A stretch of 64,000 bases of DNA from an uncultured Verrucomicrobiota bacterium. GTDB taxonomy: Bacteria > Verrucomicrobiota > Verrucomicrobiia > Limisphaerales > UBA9464. The translations under genes were made by a program, and so were the position numbers. Under the pieces are notes generated by a model. That model made no database searches. It saw only the letters and a program-made list of their open reading frames with translations, and was not told the DNA's origin. Of the stretch, positions 44,544-54,700 are shown one piece after another; positions within the stretch are counted from its first letter, which is position 1, and the number at the start of each line of letters is the position of its first letter. The stretch spans positions 414,913 to 478,912 of the forward strand of contig CAIVQH010000060.1 of the NCBI GenBank assembly GCA_903907995.1. The letters are read 5' to 3'.

Positions 44544-45362
44544 ATGCCACTGCCATCCGCACCGCTCACCAAAGGCGTTCACGTCGGCCACCTGTTCTAC
44601 CGTCTGGACCGGGTGCGCTGGAATTCACTCCCGCCCGGCGAGGCCGCCGCCACGCTGGCCCGCCTTGAAGCCGTCTGCGCGGCGAATCCCGGACCCGCCG
44701 CCCCGCGCGTGATGACCTTCGTGAACGTCGGCGGAAAGGCCGATTTCGTGTTCATGCTTTTCGCCGCCGAGCTGCAGCAGCTCAGCACGCAGCAGCGCGC
44801 CATTGAGCAGGCCTTCCCGGCGGGCACCCTCATTCCGACCTTCAGCTACCTGAGCGTCACTGAGCTGCCCGAATACGTGACGACCGACGACGACCTGAAG
44901 CGGATGCTCCAGCACGGCGAGAAGAAGCTCGCCCCGGGCACGCCCGAATTCGACGAGGCGTTCGCCGCCGCGAAGAAGCGTAACGACGAATACCTCCACT
45001 ACCGCCTCCACCCCGAGCTGGATGATTGGGAAATTATGGCTTTCTACCCCATGAGCAAGAAGCGCGACGGCGGGGACAACTGGTACTCCCTCGATTTCGA
45101 CACGCGGAAGAAGCTGATGGGCAGCCACGCCAAGACCGGCCGCAAATACGCCGGGCGCATTTCCCAGCTCATCACCGGCTCGACCGGCCTCGACTCGCAC
45201 GAGTGGGGCGTGACCCTCCTGGCCCACAACCTCGATGCGGTGAAGGAGATCGTGTACGAGATGCGCTTCGACGAGGTGACCGCCCGTTTCGGCGATTTCG
45301 GCCAGTTCTTCGTGAACCTCCGCCTGCAGCCGGCGGATCTCTGGGCCCATTTGGGGCTGTAA
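44544..45362 (+). CDS. hemQ: Coproheme decarboxylase / chlorite dismutase family (HemQ)
   Basis: A 272-residue protein of the chlorite-dismutase superfamily that decarboxylates coproheme to heme b in the coproporphyrin-dependent pathway. The coproheme-site tyrosine lies in AFYPMSKKRDGGDNWY (Y168), and the proximal histidine in LMGSHAKTGRKYAG (H195); ITGSTGLDSHEWGVTLLAHN follows as in HemQ. The usual chlorite-dismutase distal Arg signature is not evident, so heme synthesis is the better call. It is the last gene of the operon with the pseudo-receiver. Confidence 0.88.
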   Translation: MPLPSAPLTKGVHVGHLFYRLDRVRWNSLPPGEAAATLARLEAVCAANPGPAAPRVMTFVNVGGKADFVFMLFAAELQQLSTQQRAIEQAFPAGTLIPTFSYLSVTELPEYVTTDDDLKRMLQHGEKKLAPGTPEFDEAFAAAKKRNDEYLHYRLHPELDDWEIMAFYPMSKKRDGGDNWYSLDFDTRKKLMGSHAKTGRKYAGRISQLITGSTGLDSHEWGVTLLAHNLDAVKEIVYEMRFDEVTARFGDFGQFFVNLRLQPADLWAHLGL

Positions 45363-45371
45363 CAGTGGCTG

Positions 45372-45455
45372 TAACAGTAAATCGGTGATCATTGGGTCAG
45401 TAATCAGAAGCCGGCGTAGCGCTCCGTTCACTGATTTACTGGTTACTGATTACTG
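45372..45455. repeat. CAGTAATCAG-type inverted repeats at two convergent gene ends
   Basis: CAGTAATCAG (45398-45407) is complementary to CTGATTACTG (45446-45455), and CAGTAAATC (45375-45383) to GATTTACTG (45433-45441). The arms are low-complexity and crossed rather than nested. The right arm overlaps the end of the minus-strand TPR gene and encodes its last residues (SSNQ) and stop. The element lies between the convergent hemQ and TPR genes. Confidence 0.55.
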
Positions 45456-46237
45456 CTCACCGGCTGCTTCGCCTTGAGCTTCAGCGCGGCGAGGCGCGTT
45501 TCCCAATCCAGCCAGGAGGCTTCCCATTCCGGGCCGGTAAAGCGGGCTTTGGCGCGTGGCCAAAGCTCGGTTAGCGCCTTTAATTGGGCAGAGGCGTCGG
45601 CCTTTTTGTGCCATTTCGCCAACGCTTCGGCGAGCGAGAGGCGGTTATCTGGGTAATCCGGCTCCAACTGCACCGCATGCTCCAGATGGGTACGCGCTTT
45701 GGCATTGTTGCCGATGCTCGAGGGCCAGCCCGGCGCTTCCAGATAAAGCAGCCCCAGACTCCGGTCCGGTCCGGCAAAATCGAGCCGTTCATCCAAGCTT
45801 TGGGCCTGGAGCCACACCTTTTCCATCTCGCGCACGAGCTTGAGCGCCCCCAGCGATTTGGTCTGGGCCAGTTGGCCGAGGTTCTGCGCCAGGTAATAAT
45901 GGTGGGCCGCCGTTTTCGGCTCGCGCGCCACCGCCGCCCGGCCGACCCGGATGCCCTCCTCGGCGATGGCGGCCCGTTGCTGGTCGTTGGTGGCGCAATC
46001 CGCCCAGATGAAAGCCGTCCGCCCCATGCGCCAGGCGTTGGTCCCGTTCTCCGGCGCGGCGGCCAGACGGGCTCGTGCGGCCTGAAATTCGGCCTCGGCC
46101 CGGGCACACGGCGTGTTTGTTTCCCCGGCCCGGAGCGGTCCGGCCAAGAGCGCCAGGAGGGCGAGGAAGGCAATTCTGCCCAGCACGATCGAAAATCGTA
46201 TGCCAGTCTTGGCAGTTTTGGCTTGCCGGAAGCTCAT
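45443..46237 (-). CDS. Secreted TPR-like protein
   Basis: A 264-residue protein with a signal peptide (RIAFLALLALLAGPLRAG) and helical repeats of the tetratricopeptide kind, including NAKARTHLEHAVQLEPDYPDNRLSLAEAL. The central GPDRSLGLLYLEAPGWPSSIGNN resembles TRAP-transporter TatT-type lipoproteins, but no Cys follows the signal peptide. ATG 46237 is preferred over ATG 46309. Its last residues derive from the repeat element beyond. Function unknown; a protein-interaction role is likely. Confidence 0.7.
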   Translation of the reverse strand: MSFRQAKTAKTGIRFSIVLGRIAFLALLALLAGPLRAGETNTPCARAEAEFQAARARLAAAPENGTNAWRMGRTAFIWADCATNDQQRAAIAEEGIRVGRAAVAREPKTAAHHYYLAQNLGQLAQTKSLGALKLVREMEKVWLQAQSLDERLDFAGPDRSLGLLYLEAPGWPSSIGNNAKARTHLEHAVQLEPDYPDNRLSLAEALAKWHKKADASAQLKALTELWPRAKARFTGPEWEASWLDWETRLAALKLKAKQPVSSNQ

Positions 46238-46323
46238 CAGATTCCCTATATCGTCTCGTATCTGTCTGAGACAGCAATGGTTTTCACGCCAATCATGTTC
46301 AAACTTCAACCGGAGAGGGTCGC

Positions 46324-47079
46324 TTGAGCCGCCCGTTTCCGTCCCGCTTCAATCCCCCGCAACCGCAGTATCGCATCAACGGGAAGATCCGTGCCCGTGA
46401 GGTGCGGGTCATCGGTCCAGATGCCCAGCAGGTCGGCATCATGGAGCTGGGAGCCGCCATCAAGCTGGCCCTGTCCCAGGGTCTTGACCTCGTCGAAATT
46501 GCCGCCACGGCCATCCCTCCGGTCTGCCGCATCGTGGACTTCGGCAAGTTCAAGTACGAGATGGCGAAGAAGGAGAACGAGTCGAAGAAGCACCAGCACG
46601 CCAACCTCGTCAAAGAGGTGCAGCTGACGCCACGCATCGACCCCCACGATCTCGGCATCAAGCTCGACCATGCCGTCGGCTTTCTCTGCGAGGACATGAA
46701 GGTCAAGGTGGCGCTCCGTTTCCGGGGCCGTGAGATGGCTCACACCGAGATCGGCCGCGCCGTGGTGGACAAGTTCCTCAAGGACCTTGCGCCCTGGGGC
46801 AACCCGGACTTCCCGCCGAAGCTGATCGGCAAATCCATCAACGTGATGGTCAGCCCGCTGCCCAAGCAGAAGCGCGCCAAAAACCCGAAAGAGGTTGGTG
46901 AGCTGCCTTCGAAGCTGCACGCGGACGATGTGCCGCCCCAGGTCGAGGCGGTTCGTGCCGCCGCCGCCCCGGCGCGCATCATTACCACCAACGCGGCGGA
47001 GCAGCCGCCGGCCGGCTTCGCCAATGATGCCCTGTCCCGGATTGCGTTGCCGCCCACCGAGCCGCCGCCCAGCGCTTAA
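46324..47079 (+). CDS. infC: Translation initiation factor IF-3
   Basis: A 251-residue IF-3. The N-domain starts at PQYRINGKIRAREVRVIGPD and the C-domain has the typical KVALRFRGREMAHTEIGRAVVDKF. It begins with TTG at 46324, preceded by a GGAGAGG ribosome-binding site 5 bp away; rare start codons are usual for infC because IF-3 controls its own translation. The C-terminal ~75 residues beyond SPLPKQKRAKNPKE are an Ala/Pro-rich extension not found in standard IF-3 (~175-180 residues). rpmI and rplT do not follow; a terminator and a convergent hsp70 gene do. Confidence 0.95.
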   Translation: MSRPFPSRFNPPQPQYRINGKIRAREVRVIGPDAQQVGIMELGAAIKLALSQGLDLVEIAATAIPPVCRIVDFGKFKYEMAKKENESKKHQHANLVKEVQLTPRIDPHDLGIKLDHAVGFLCEDMKVKVALRFRGREMAHTEIGRAVVDKFLKDLAPWGNPDFPPKLIGKSINVMVSPLPKQKRAKNPKEVGELPSKLHADDVPPQVEAVRAAAAPARIITTNAAEQPPAGFANDALSRIALPPTEPPPSA

Positions 47080-47097
47080 GCGGGACAATCACCAAAG

Positions 47098-47132
47098 CGG
47101 CCGCGTCCTCACCGACGCGGCCGTTTGTTTTC
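47098..47132 (+). terminator. Intrinsic terminator of infC
   Basis: A 10-bp stem (CGGCCGCGTC, 47098-47107, with GACGCGGCCG, 47114-47123), a 6-nt loop and a U-rich tail TTTGTTTTC lie 18 bp after the infC stop. Confidence 0.9.
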
Positions 47133-47182
47133 AGGCAGCCTGTGGCGGTTACGGCTTTGATGCCGGTCAGTGTGTCCGTTTA

Positions 47183-47301
47183 GTAGGTCAGGCTGCCAGC
47201 CTGACAGGTATGGCGGGCTGCCAGCCCGCCGAAAAAGGGTCGTACCGTTCTCGGCGGGCTAGCAGCCCGCAGTACGTTGTCAGGCCAGCGGCCCGACCTA
47301 C
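47183..47301. repeat. Nested inverted-repeat element between convergent genes
   Basis: Outer arms begin GTAGGTCAGGCTGCC (47183) and end with GGCCCGACCTAC (47301), complementary with several mismatches. Inside are further palindromes such as GGCGGGCTGCCAGCCCGCC and a matching GGCGGGCTAGCAGCCCGC. The element lies between infC (with its own terminator) and the 3' end of the hsp70 gene. It looks like a mobile intergenic palindrome. Confidence 0.75.
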
Positions 47302-47353
47302 TCGTGGCGCTCCGCCCGGTACCTCATCCCTACCCGCACGGCCGCTCGCTGTT

Positions 47354-49384
47354 TCAAACGGATACATTACCCGATGCCGGAGGCTGCGGAGGCTCCTCGG
47401 ACGGTTTGGGTGCCGGTGCCGGAGGCTGAGCTGGTTCGGCTTGAGGAGGCAGCAGGCCTTTCTTGCGCAGCATCGCCTCCATCACCTGGTCCATCGCGTG
47501 CTCGGCCAGCGGCTGGGTGACCTCGTCCAAGTGCGCAGTCGCCGCCTTGAGCTTCGCCGGATCACCCGTCTTGGTCTTCGGATTCTCCAGCGCCAGCACC
47601 GCTTCGACCTCTTCGAGCGCGACGTGAATCTGCTGGCGGTACTCCGCATCCAGCTCCGCATCGTATTCCGCCATGGTCTTGCGCGTGGCCGTCAGCGTCT
47701 CGCCCGCGCGCAGCTTGGCCTCGATCCATTGTCGGGCGCGCAGGTCGTCAAAGGCGTTTTCCAGCGACTCCTCGACCATCTTCTGCACGTCCTCGTCCGC
47801 CACGTCCACGGCGGATTTCATCTGCACGACCTGCTGGTGGCCGGTCTTCACGTCCCGCGCGAGCACATGGAGGATGCCGTTGGCATCGATCTCGAACTGC
47901 ACGCCGACCCGGGGCACCCCTTTGGGCGCACGCTCGAAGTCGAGGGTGAAGCGGCCAAGGCTCCAGTTGTCGCGCGCCCGCTCGCGTTCGCCCTGCAGCA
48001 CGTGGATGAGCATGTTCGGCTGCTGGTCCACCGCCGTGGTGAACAGCTCGCCGGCCTTCACCGGGATCGTGCTGTTGCGCGGGATGATCACGTTCATCAG
48101 TCCGCCGAAGGTCTCGATGCCCAGCGACAGCGGCGTCACATCCAGCAGCAGCAGGTGCTTGAAGCCGCCCGACAGGATTTCCGCCTGGATCGCCGCTCCC
48201 AACGCCACCGCCTCGTCGGGATTCTGCCCGGTGTTGAGCTGCGGCCCCTTGGCGGCGTGATAGTCCTCGCCCAGCCGGAGCTCACCGCGGGTCTCGGCGA
48301 ACTCGGCACAGCCGAACCATTCCGCCACGAGCTGCCGCACCAGCGGCATGCGGGTCTGGCCGCCCACGAGGATGACTTGGTCCAGCGCCTTGGCCTCCAA
48401 TTTTGCGTCCGCCAGCGAACGCAGGCAATGCGCCCGCGTGCGCTCGATGATGTCCCGGGTCAGCCGCTCCAGCTCCTCCCGCGTCAATTTGTAGCTGAAG
48501 GAGAATGCCCCGGTGAGAAACGGCAGCGAGACCTCTACTTCGCTCTCCGTGCTCAGCCGGATCTTGGCCTGTTCCGCCACTTCGCGAATGCGCGACAGCA
48601 GCCCCAGTGATTCCGCGCTCCCCCCTCCCCGCTCCCCGCTTTCAAGGATCGGTCCGCCCGCCTCCCGGATTTTTTTAACAAGGAAATCCGTGACGCGCTT
48701 GTCCAGGTCATCCCCGCCCAGGCGCGTGTTGCCATTGGTGCTCAGCACCTGGAACACGCCGTCGTTCAGCTCCAGGATCGAAAGGTCGAAGGTTCCCCCG
48801 CCCAGGTCGTAAACCGCCACCTTGGAGCGCTCCTTGAGCTTGTCCAAACCGTAGGCCAGCGCCGCTGCCGTCGGCTCGTTGACGATGCGCTCCACCTTCA
48901 GACCGGCCAGTTCGCCCGCCCGGATTGTAGCATTGCGCTGCGCGTCGTTGAAATACGCCGGCACCGTGATGACCGCCCGGCTCACCGCTTCACCCAGCGT
49001 CGCTTCCGCATCGCGCTTCAGCTTCTTGAGGATCTCGGCCGAGATTTCCTCCGGCGTCCATTCCCGGCCGTGCAGTTCGATGGTCACCGGTCCGGTCCCC
49101 TGCCCCTTTACCGGGTAGGTCACCAGCATGTCCTCGCGCGGGATGTCGCTGCCCCGCCGGCCCATGAAGCGTTTCACGGAATAGACCGTTTCCGTCGGCC
49201 GAAGCGCCCGCATGCGGTTGGCCACGGTCCCGACCACCGGGTCAGCCCCGGCCGCCGGCACCTGCACCACCGAAGGGGTAAGCCGGTGTCCGTCCGCGTC
49301 CGCAATGACGTAGGGGATGCCGCTGTCCACAATGGCGACGAGCGAATTGGTAGTGCCAAGGTCTATGCCGACGATCTTGCTCAT
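47354..49384 (-). CDS. Hsp70-family chaperone (DnaK-like)
   Basis: A 676-residue Hsp70. The ATPase domain has [55 protein letters not shown] and [12 protein letters not shown]; the substrate domain has [21 protein letters not shown]. The C-terminal tail is Pro/Ala/Glu-rich and ends GNVSV rather than the EEVD-like end of DnaK. No grpE or dnaJ is adjacent, so it is probably a second, specialised Hsp70. The start is ATG 49384, placing [10 protein letters not shown] at the N-terminus; the frame extends upstream without conserved sequence. Confidence 0.93.
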   Translation of the reverse strand: MSKIVGIDLGTTNSLVAIVDSGIPYVIADADGHRLTPSVVQVPAAGADPVVGTVANRMRALRPTETVYSVKRFMGRRGSDIPREDMLVTYPVKGQGTGPVTIELHGREWTPEEISAEILKKLKRDAEATLGEAVSRAVITVPAYFNDAQRNATIRAGELAGLKVERIVNEPTAAALAYGLDKLKERSKVAVYDLGGGTFDLSILELNDGVFQVLSTNGNTRLGGDDLDKRVTDFLVKKIREAGGPILESGERGGGSAESLGLLSRIREVAEQAKIRLSTESEVEVSLPFLTGAFSFSYKLTREELERLTRDIIERTRAHCLRSLADAKLEAKALDQVILVGGQTRMPLVRQLVAEWFGCAEFAETRGELRLGEDYHAAKGPQLNTGQNPDEAVALGAAIQAEILSGGFKHLLLLDVTPLSLGIETFGGLMNVIIPRNSTIPVKAGELFTTAVDQQPNMLIHVLQGERERARDNWSLGRFTLDFERAPKGVPRVGVQFEIDANGILHVLARDVKTGHQQVVQMKSAVDVADEDVQKMVEESLENAFDDLRARQWIEAKLRAGETLTATRKTMAEYDAELDAEYRQQIHVALEEVEAVLALENPKTKTGDPAKLKAATAHLDEVTQPLAEHAMDQVMEAMLRKKGLLPPQAEPAQPPAPAPKPSEEPPQPPASGNVSV

Positions 49385-49707
49385 GAGCGCCCGCAAGGTG
49401 CGGGATGAGGCTGTTCGCGGCAAGACTGGCTCACGCCGGATTTTGCTCGCCACTTGGCTCGTTCGCAAGCGAAGTGCGGTTTCGATCCCTTACCTAACTG
49501 GAGGCCGCCTTACCTGTAGTGGTTGCAGCATACGTCCTATGACGTATCCAAACTTTACTGTAATCCGTCAGGGTAATCCCCCTATACAAGGTTGCCAGCG
49601 CATCCAATAAAGCCCGAAAAGTTCGCCCTAGCAGCCCGCCTCAGCCGTCGCCGCCCTGCCCCAACTGCCCGCCAAACTTTCCCATTTGATGGCAAAATCC
49701 AAAAACC
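49385..49707. other. Divergent intergenic region without a gene
   Basis: This 323-bp gap separates the hsp70 gene (minus) from the cytochrome-like gene (plus) and must hold both promoters. It is more AT-rich than its surroundings near 49490-49600. No CIRCE element, strong hairpin or small gene is visible. Confidence 0.4.
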
Positions 49708-51702
49708 ATGAAGTCTGACTCAGCGGTCCTTTGTTTGCTCCTTCTGGTCGCCCCGCTGACCAGTCTGGCCCAGACCAGCAAGGGCGTAAGCCGTTCCGCT
49801 CCCCCGCGACCGGCTCCCGCCCCCGCCCCGGCCCCACTGGCGCCGCTACGGCCGACGTACGCGCTGGAGGTGCTGGGCGAAGGCGGCACCATCCGTGAGG
49901 CCACGGTGATCCCGCCGACGAACTCCACCACCCTCTGGCTCAAGCTGCACCACGTCACCGCCACCAACGAGGCCAGCCTCAGCATCAACGGCGGCGCCTG
50001 GCTTCCGCTCGATCGCGGCCACACCGTGCCCCAGGGCTCGGCCGCCTGGCTGAACGGAATCGGTGGCGCGCTCGAACTGGTCGCCGTGACCGTGCCCAGC
50101 GCGACCTTCACCCCCGGCCAGTCCAACCAGTTCCGCTTCCGCCTCGATAACAGCGATGGCATCAGCCTCGGCTACCGGGTGCTGGAGATCAATTTTGCCG
50201 ACGCTTCCGGCCAGCTCCTGTTCCCCCGCCTCAAGCCCACCACGCTGGTTTCGCCCGAGCTGGGCGGCGGTGATGCGGTGAACGGATCAAACATCTGGTT
50301 CACGGCCACGCTGGTTTCCTCGTGGAACGGCACCAACACCCTGAGCCACTGCACCGACTGCCATGCCGAACACGGCGAGGATCTCCGCTACTTCGGCTTC
50401 AGCGACAACAGCATCTATCAGCGCTGCCGCATTCACGGCCTGGGCGATGTGGATGCCCGCGACGTGGTCGCCTACATCAACAGCCTGCCCGACACGAAGC
50501 AGTCAACGGCCTGGAACCCGCCCTATCAGCCCGGTCCCGGCCTGGACAGCCTCCCGGCCCAGCAGTGGGCTGCCGGTGCCGGCATGGAATGGGTGCTGGA
50601 TCGTGACAGCGACACCTTCGGCTATCTCTTCGGGACCAATGCCCCGAGCTTTACCTTCACCAACACCATCAACATGCGCGAGCTGCCCGTGGCCCTGGAA
50701 ATGCCCAGCTGGCAGGAATGGCTCCCGCTGGTGAATCCGGCCGAGTTCTACGGCTCGGACTTCGACGACCTGCGCGACTGGATGCAGATGCTCAAGTACC
50801 ACCCGTTCTGCCAGACGCCTGAGAATTTCATGCAGGCTCTCGGCATCTTCGCCGGCCGGTGGTCCGACTTCATGGTGAACAAGCTGGCCAACCACCACAG
50901 CGGCAATCCTGCGCTGGACCAGCAGGCCCGCTACTCCCTGAGCCAGTGGCGCAACGTGAAGATGTGGGACATCATCCACAGCCGCGGCTGGGAATCGATG
51001 GGCAAGCGCTTCTTCGCCTTCGCGGAGTCCGCCGACCGCGTCTGGCCGGATTCCAGCGTCTTCTACACCTCGCCGAACTTCACGATGCCGGACCGTACGC
51101 ACCTGCTGAACCTGCGGGATGGCAGCGACGCCACCTTTGTGGCCGTGGACCAGAAGTGGTACTGGCTGCAGGTAGTGCTCAATGATTCCCAGCACCATCA
51201 CATGGGTGCCACTCCCATCGACTGGGGTTATTTCGAAGCGAATGCCTACAGCCTCACGCAGGCCACGGGCGGCTGGCCGGTCAAGGCGATGCAGATGGTG
51301 AGCCTGGCCAAGACCTCGGAATCGGAAACGGGCGACCAGAGCAACAGCGACAACTGGTTCACCGGCTTCAGCATGCAGCTCTCCTACCAGCTCCTGCCGG
51401 GCCGCAGTGGCGGCACCCCCTGGACGGGCTATGACCCGGCCTTCGCCAACCAGGTGCTGGACGCCTGGTTCTCCGAATGGGAACGCTGGATCTACGCCAT
51501 GGGCCGTGACCACTTCGTCAGCCAGACCCTAGAAGTTGATCCCTCCGGCACCGGCAGCCCGGCGGGCTCGGTCAACTACGAGGGCACCCACCGTAACAAT
51601 CTCTACTCCCTGCGCGCGCTCGGGGCCAGCCCGGACCTGCTCAGCCGCCTCCAGAATGTCGGCACCTATCTTTGGCCAGCCTCGGACTGGAGCACGTATT
51701 GA
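49708..51702 (+). CDS. Secreted c-type cytochrome-like protein
   Basis: A 664-residue protein with a signal peptide (LCLLLLVAPLTSLAQ), a short Pro/Ala-rich stretch (APPRPAPAPAPAPLAP) and a beta-rich N-terminal domain. It then has a heme-binding CTDCH motif (SHCTDCHAEHGEDLRYFGF) with the helical cytochrome region VDARDVVAYINSLP. The C-terminal ~380 residues are helical, with many Trp and His residues; I do not recognise them. One heme c and a large unknown domain suggest an extracytoplasmic redox or oxygenase enzyme. Its last 37 bp overlap the convergent dinB::dnaE gene. Confidence 0.72.
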   Translation: MKSDSAVLCLLLLVAPLTSLAQTSKGVSRSAPPRPAPAPAPAPLAPLRPTYALEVLGEGGTIREATVIPPTNSTTLWLKLHHVTATNEASLSINGGAWLPLDRGHTVPQGSAAWLNGIGGALELVAVTVPSATFTPGQSNQFRFRLDNSDGISLGYRVLEINFADASGQLLFPRLKPTTLVSPELGGGDAVNGSNIWFTATLVSSWNGTNTLSHCTDCHAEHGEDLRYFGFSDNSIYQRCRIHGLGDVDARDVVAYINSLPDTKQSTAWNPPYQPGPGLDSLPAQQWAAGAGMEWVLDRDSDTFGYLFGTNAPSFTFTNTINMRELPVALEMPSWQEWLPLVNPAEFYGSDFDDLRDWMQMLKYHPFCQTPENFMQALGIFAGRWSDFMVNKLANHHSGNPALDQQARYSLSQWRNVKMWDIIHSRGWESMGKRFFAFAESADRVWPDSSVFYTSPNFTMPDRTHLLNLRDGSDATFVAVDQKWYWLQVVLNDSQHHHMGATPIDWGYFEANAYSLTQATGGWPVKAMQMVSLAKTSESETGDQSNSDNWFTGFSMQLSYQLLPGRSGGTPWTGYDPAFANQVLDAWFSEWERWIYAMGRDHFVSQTLEVDPSGTGSPAGSVNYEGTHRNNLYSLRALGASPDLLSRLQNVGTYLWPASDWSTY

Positions 51703-54700
51703 CTGTGGGTTGGCAGAGGGGAAATGGCGGATGGCTTTTTCGACGAAGGCGGACGTCCAGGTAGATCAACCCGGTGGATGGGGACGGGCTGGTCTGCTGT
51801 CCGGCGGGGTTTCCCGGCGCGGAGCACGCGCAGGGTGAATCCATTGTTGTTCTCGAAAGGCTCGACCCTGGCTGTCACCTCCAGCACGGGATAGCGCACC
51901 GTGGCGAGGCCGTGGCTGCGGTAGGTATCGGCGAAGAGTTCCGATTCCACCATGCCGGTCCAGTCGGCGAGGGTCAGGAATTTCATCGGCTCGCCGGTGA
52001 CCTGATGATGGGTGCGCTGCTCGACGACCAGGCCGCACGTCACCACCTCCTCGCCGATGTGGTCCTTGAAGCGTGACACCGGGCAATAGGTGTCCCAAGC
52101 CACGTCCGCGTAGAGTTCCAGCGGATGTCCGCTGACCGGGTAGCCGAACAGCTCATCTTCCGCCGCCAGCCGTTCGGCGCGCGTGGGTTCACGCAGACTG
52201 ACCTCCGGCAACCGCTCCATCCCCGGCGGTGCCAGCAACCAGCCCTGCGCGGCGTCTCCAGTACCATGGAAGGACTGGTGCAACCACTGCGCCTCCCAGA
52301 ACTGCGCGGTGCGTGGCGGCCCGAACTCATCGAATGCCCCCACACGGATCATCGCCTCCAGTTCCTCCGGCCCGGGCCGGACGCGGTGGAACACATCGGC
52401 CAGCGAAGTGAACGGCGCCCGAGCCCGCTCTGCCTCCAACGCCTTCGTCGTGCGCTCCGTCAGCCCCTTGGCACGCATCAGCGGCACGCGGATGGTACGA
52501 CCGTGAACGGTGAAGGCCGGGCCGGGGTCATTGACCGAGGGCGGGGCAAAGGAGAGCCCGAGCCGGCGCGCCTCCAGCACATAGACCAGCGCGGGATAAA
52601 AACCCTTCCCGTTCGTCAGCACCGCCGCGAGGAACTCGGCCGGATGGTAATGTTTCATCCACGCGCCCCAGTACGCCTCGATGCCGTAGGCGGTGGAGTG
52701 CGCCTTGTTGAAGGTGTAGCCGGTGAAATTGCTTACGAGATCCCAGACCCCGGCTATCTCCTCCGGACTGTGCCCCTGTTTCCGGGCACACTCCATGAAA
52801 GGCGCCCTGATCTCCGCGATCTTGTGGGCCTGACTCCGGTTCAAAGCCCGGCGCAGCTTGTCCGCCCAATCCAAGGACAGGCCGGCAAAGGTCTCGCAGA
52901 TTTGCAGGACGTGCTCCTCAAACACGACCAGGCCATACGTGCTTCGCAGGCACGGTTCCAGGGACGGGTGCGGATACGTGGTCGGCTCCAGCCCCTGATA
53001 GCGTCGCGTGAAACCAAGTTTTTTGCCCTCGTTGGCCGCGCCCGGCCGGATGACGGCGACGAGCCCGATGACACCATCAATCTCCGCCACGTTCATCATC
53101 TGGCAGAGCGAGGTCATGGCCGGGCTCTCGATGTGATGCACCGCCCGCGCGCCGCCCCCGGCAATCATGCTCCACACGGTCGGATCATCCCACGGTTCCA
53201 ACGCGTTGAAATCCACCCCAATGCCCCGGGCGGCCAGGGATTTTTTGGCGTCACGCAAGACCGCCAAGCCGCCCTGGGCGAGCACGTCGAGCTTCACGAG
53301 GCCGACCTGTTCAACGGCATCCATGTCCAGATGGGTCGTCGGGTAGCCCTTGGCGGAGATAAAGGTCGGGGTCAGCGTGTGGATCGGATCGCGCGACAGT
53401 ACCACGCCACAGGGGTGCATCTTCGGATTGCGAGGCACCCCTTCCAGGTAACCGGTCAGCTCCAGAGCGGTTTTAAACGGCTCCTCATTCACCGGCAGCT
53501 CGCGGCACTCGGGCCTGGCGGCCAGGAGATCGCTCAAGCGTACGCCATCCTCCGGCTTGGGCTCATCCGACTGCCACCCGCCCCCAAAGCTCCAGGGAAA
53601 GCGCTCGGTAAATCGCCGCACCTCGCGCTCCGCCACCCCCAGTACCTTGGCCACGTCGCCAAAGGCGGCCCGGGCCTGAAAGGTGGAGAAACCGCCGACG
53701 ATGGCGCAGTTTTTCGGGCCATGGCGTGCAAAGAGCATCTTCACCACGTCGTCCTTCACGTCGTGCGCGAAGTCGATGTCGATGTCGGGCAGCTTGTTCT
53801 GGCTCATGCGCTCCCGGTTGAGGAATCGCTTGAAATAAAGCCCGAAGCGGATGGGGCACACATCGCTGATGCGCAGGCAGTAGCAGACCAGCGAATCCGC
53901 CGCGCTGCCCCGCGTGATCCATTCGATGCCTTTTTCCCGGCACGTTTGCAGGAGTTCCCACACCAACAGGAAATACCCCTCGTAACCGACCTCCGCGATG
54001 ATGCGAAGCTCCTCTTCCACCTGCGCCTTGAATTGCCCAGCACGGTCCTTGTAACGGTCATGCAATCCCGCGAGCACGAGCTTACGGAGAAAGGCGTGGG
54101 GGGTGGAACCATCCGGCGGGTCATAGTCCGGAAATTGTGGTGCACCTTCCGGAAACACAAAATTGCACCGCTCCACCAGTTCCAAGGAATGGGCCAGCAC
54201 TTCCGGCCGGCCGGCATATTTCAGCGCCAGTTCCCGGGGCGTCCGTAGGTGCAGCGTGCCGCCCACGCGCTTCTCCGGATGCTCCTGCCGCAGCAGCGTG
54301 CGCGTGCGGATGCTCTGCACGAGATCGTAATGCAGCCGGTCCGCCGGGGTTCCGTAGTGGACCGGAGAACAGGGCACCAATTTGAAACGCCCGCTCGCGG
54401 GCTTGGCGGTGGCCGCCTCGTAGAAGCGGCCGGGGAACAGGCTCGCGAGGGACACGTCATCCGACACGGCGAGCAGGCCCTCCGTGAGACCGTCCAGCTC
54501 GCCGAGCTTGAGCGGCATCCCCTGCTGGGTGGCCACCGACTCGTCCGAGACCGCCGCCTTCCGCCGCGAGAGCAGCCGGCACAGGTTCGCGTAACCGATG
54601 GCTGACTCCACATAGGCCAGCAGCGTATGGGTACCGACCCGCAGCTCCGCGCCGAAGACGGGCTTGATCCCCTGCGCTTTCGCCGCTTGAGCAAACTCGG

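Noticed and set aside
52125..54248. A 707-codon plus-strand open frame
   Set aside because: It is antisense to the polymerase fusion, whose conserved motifs settle the strand.
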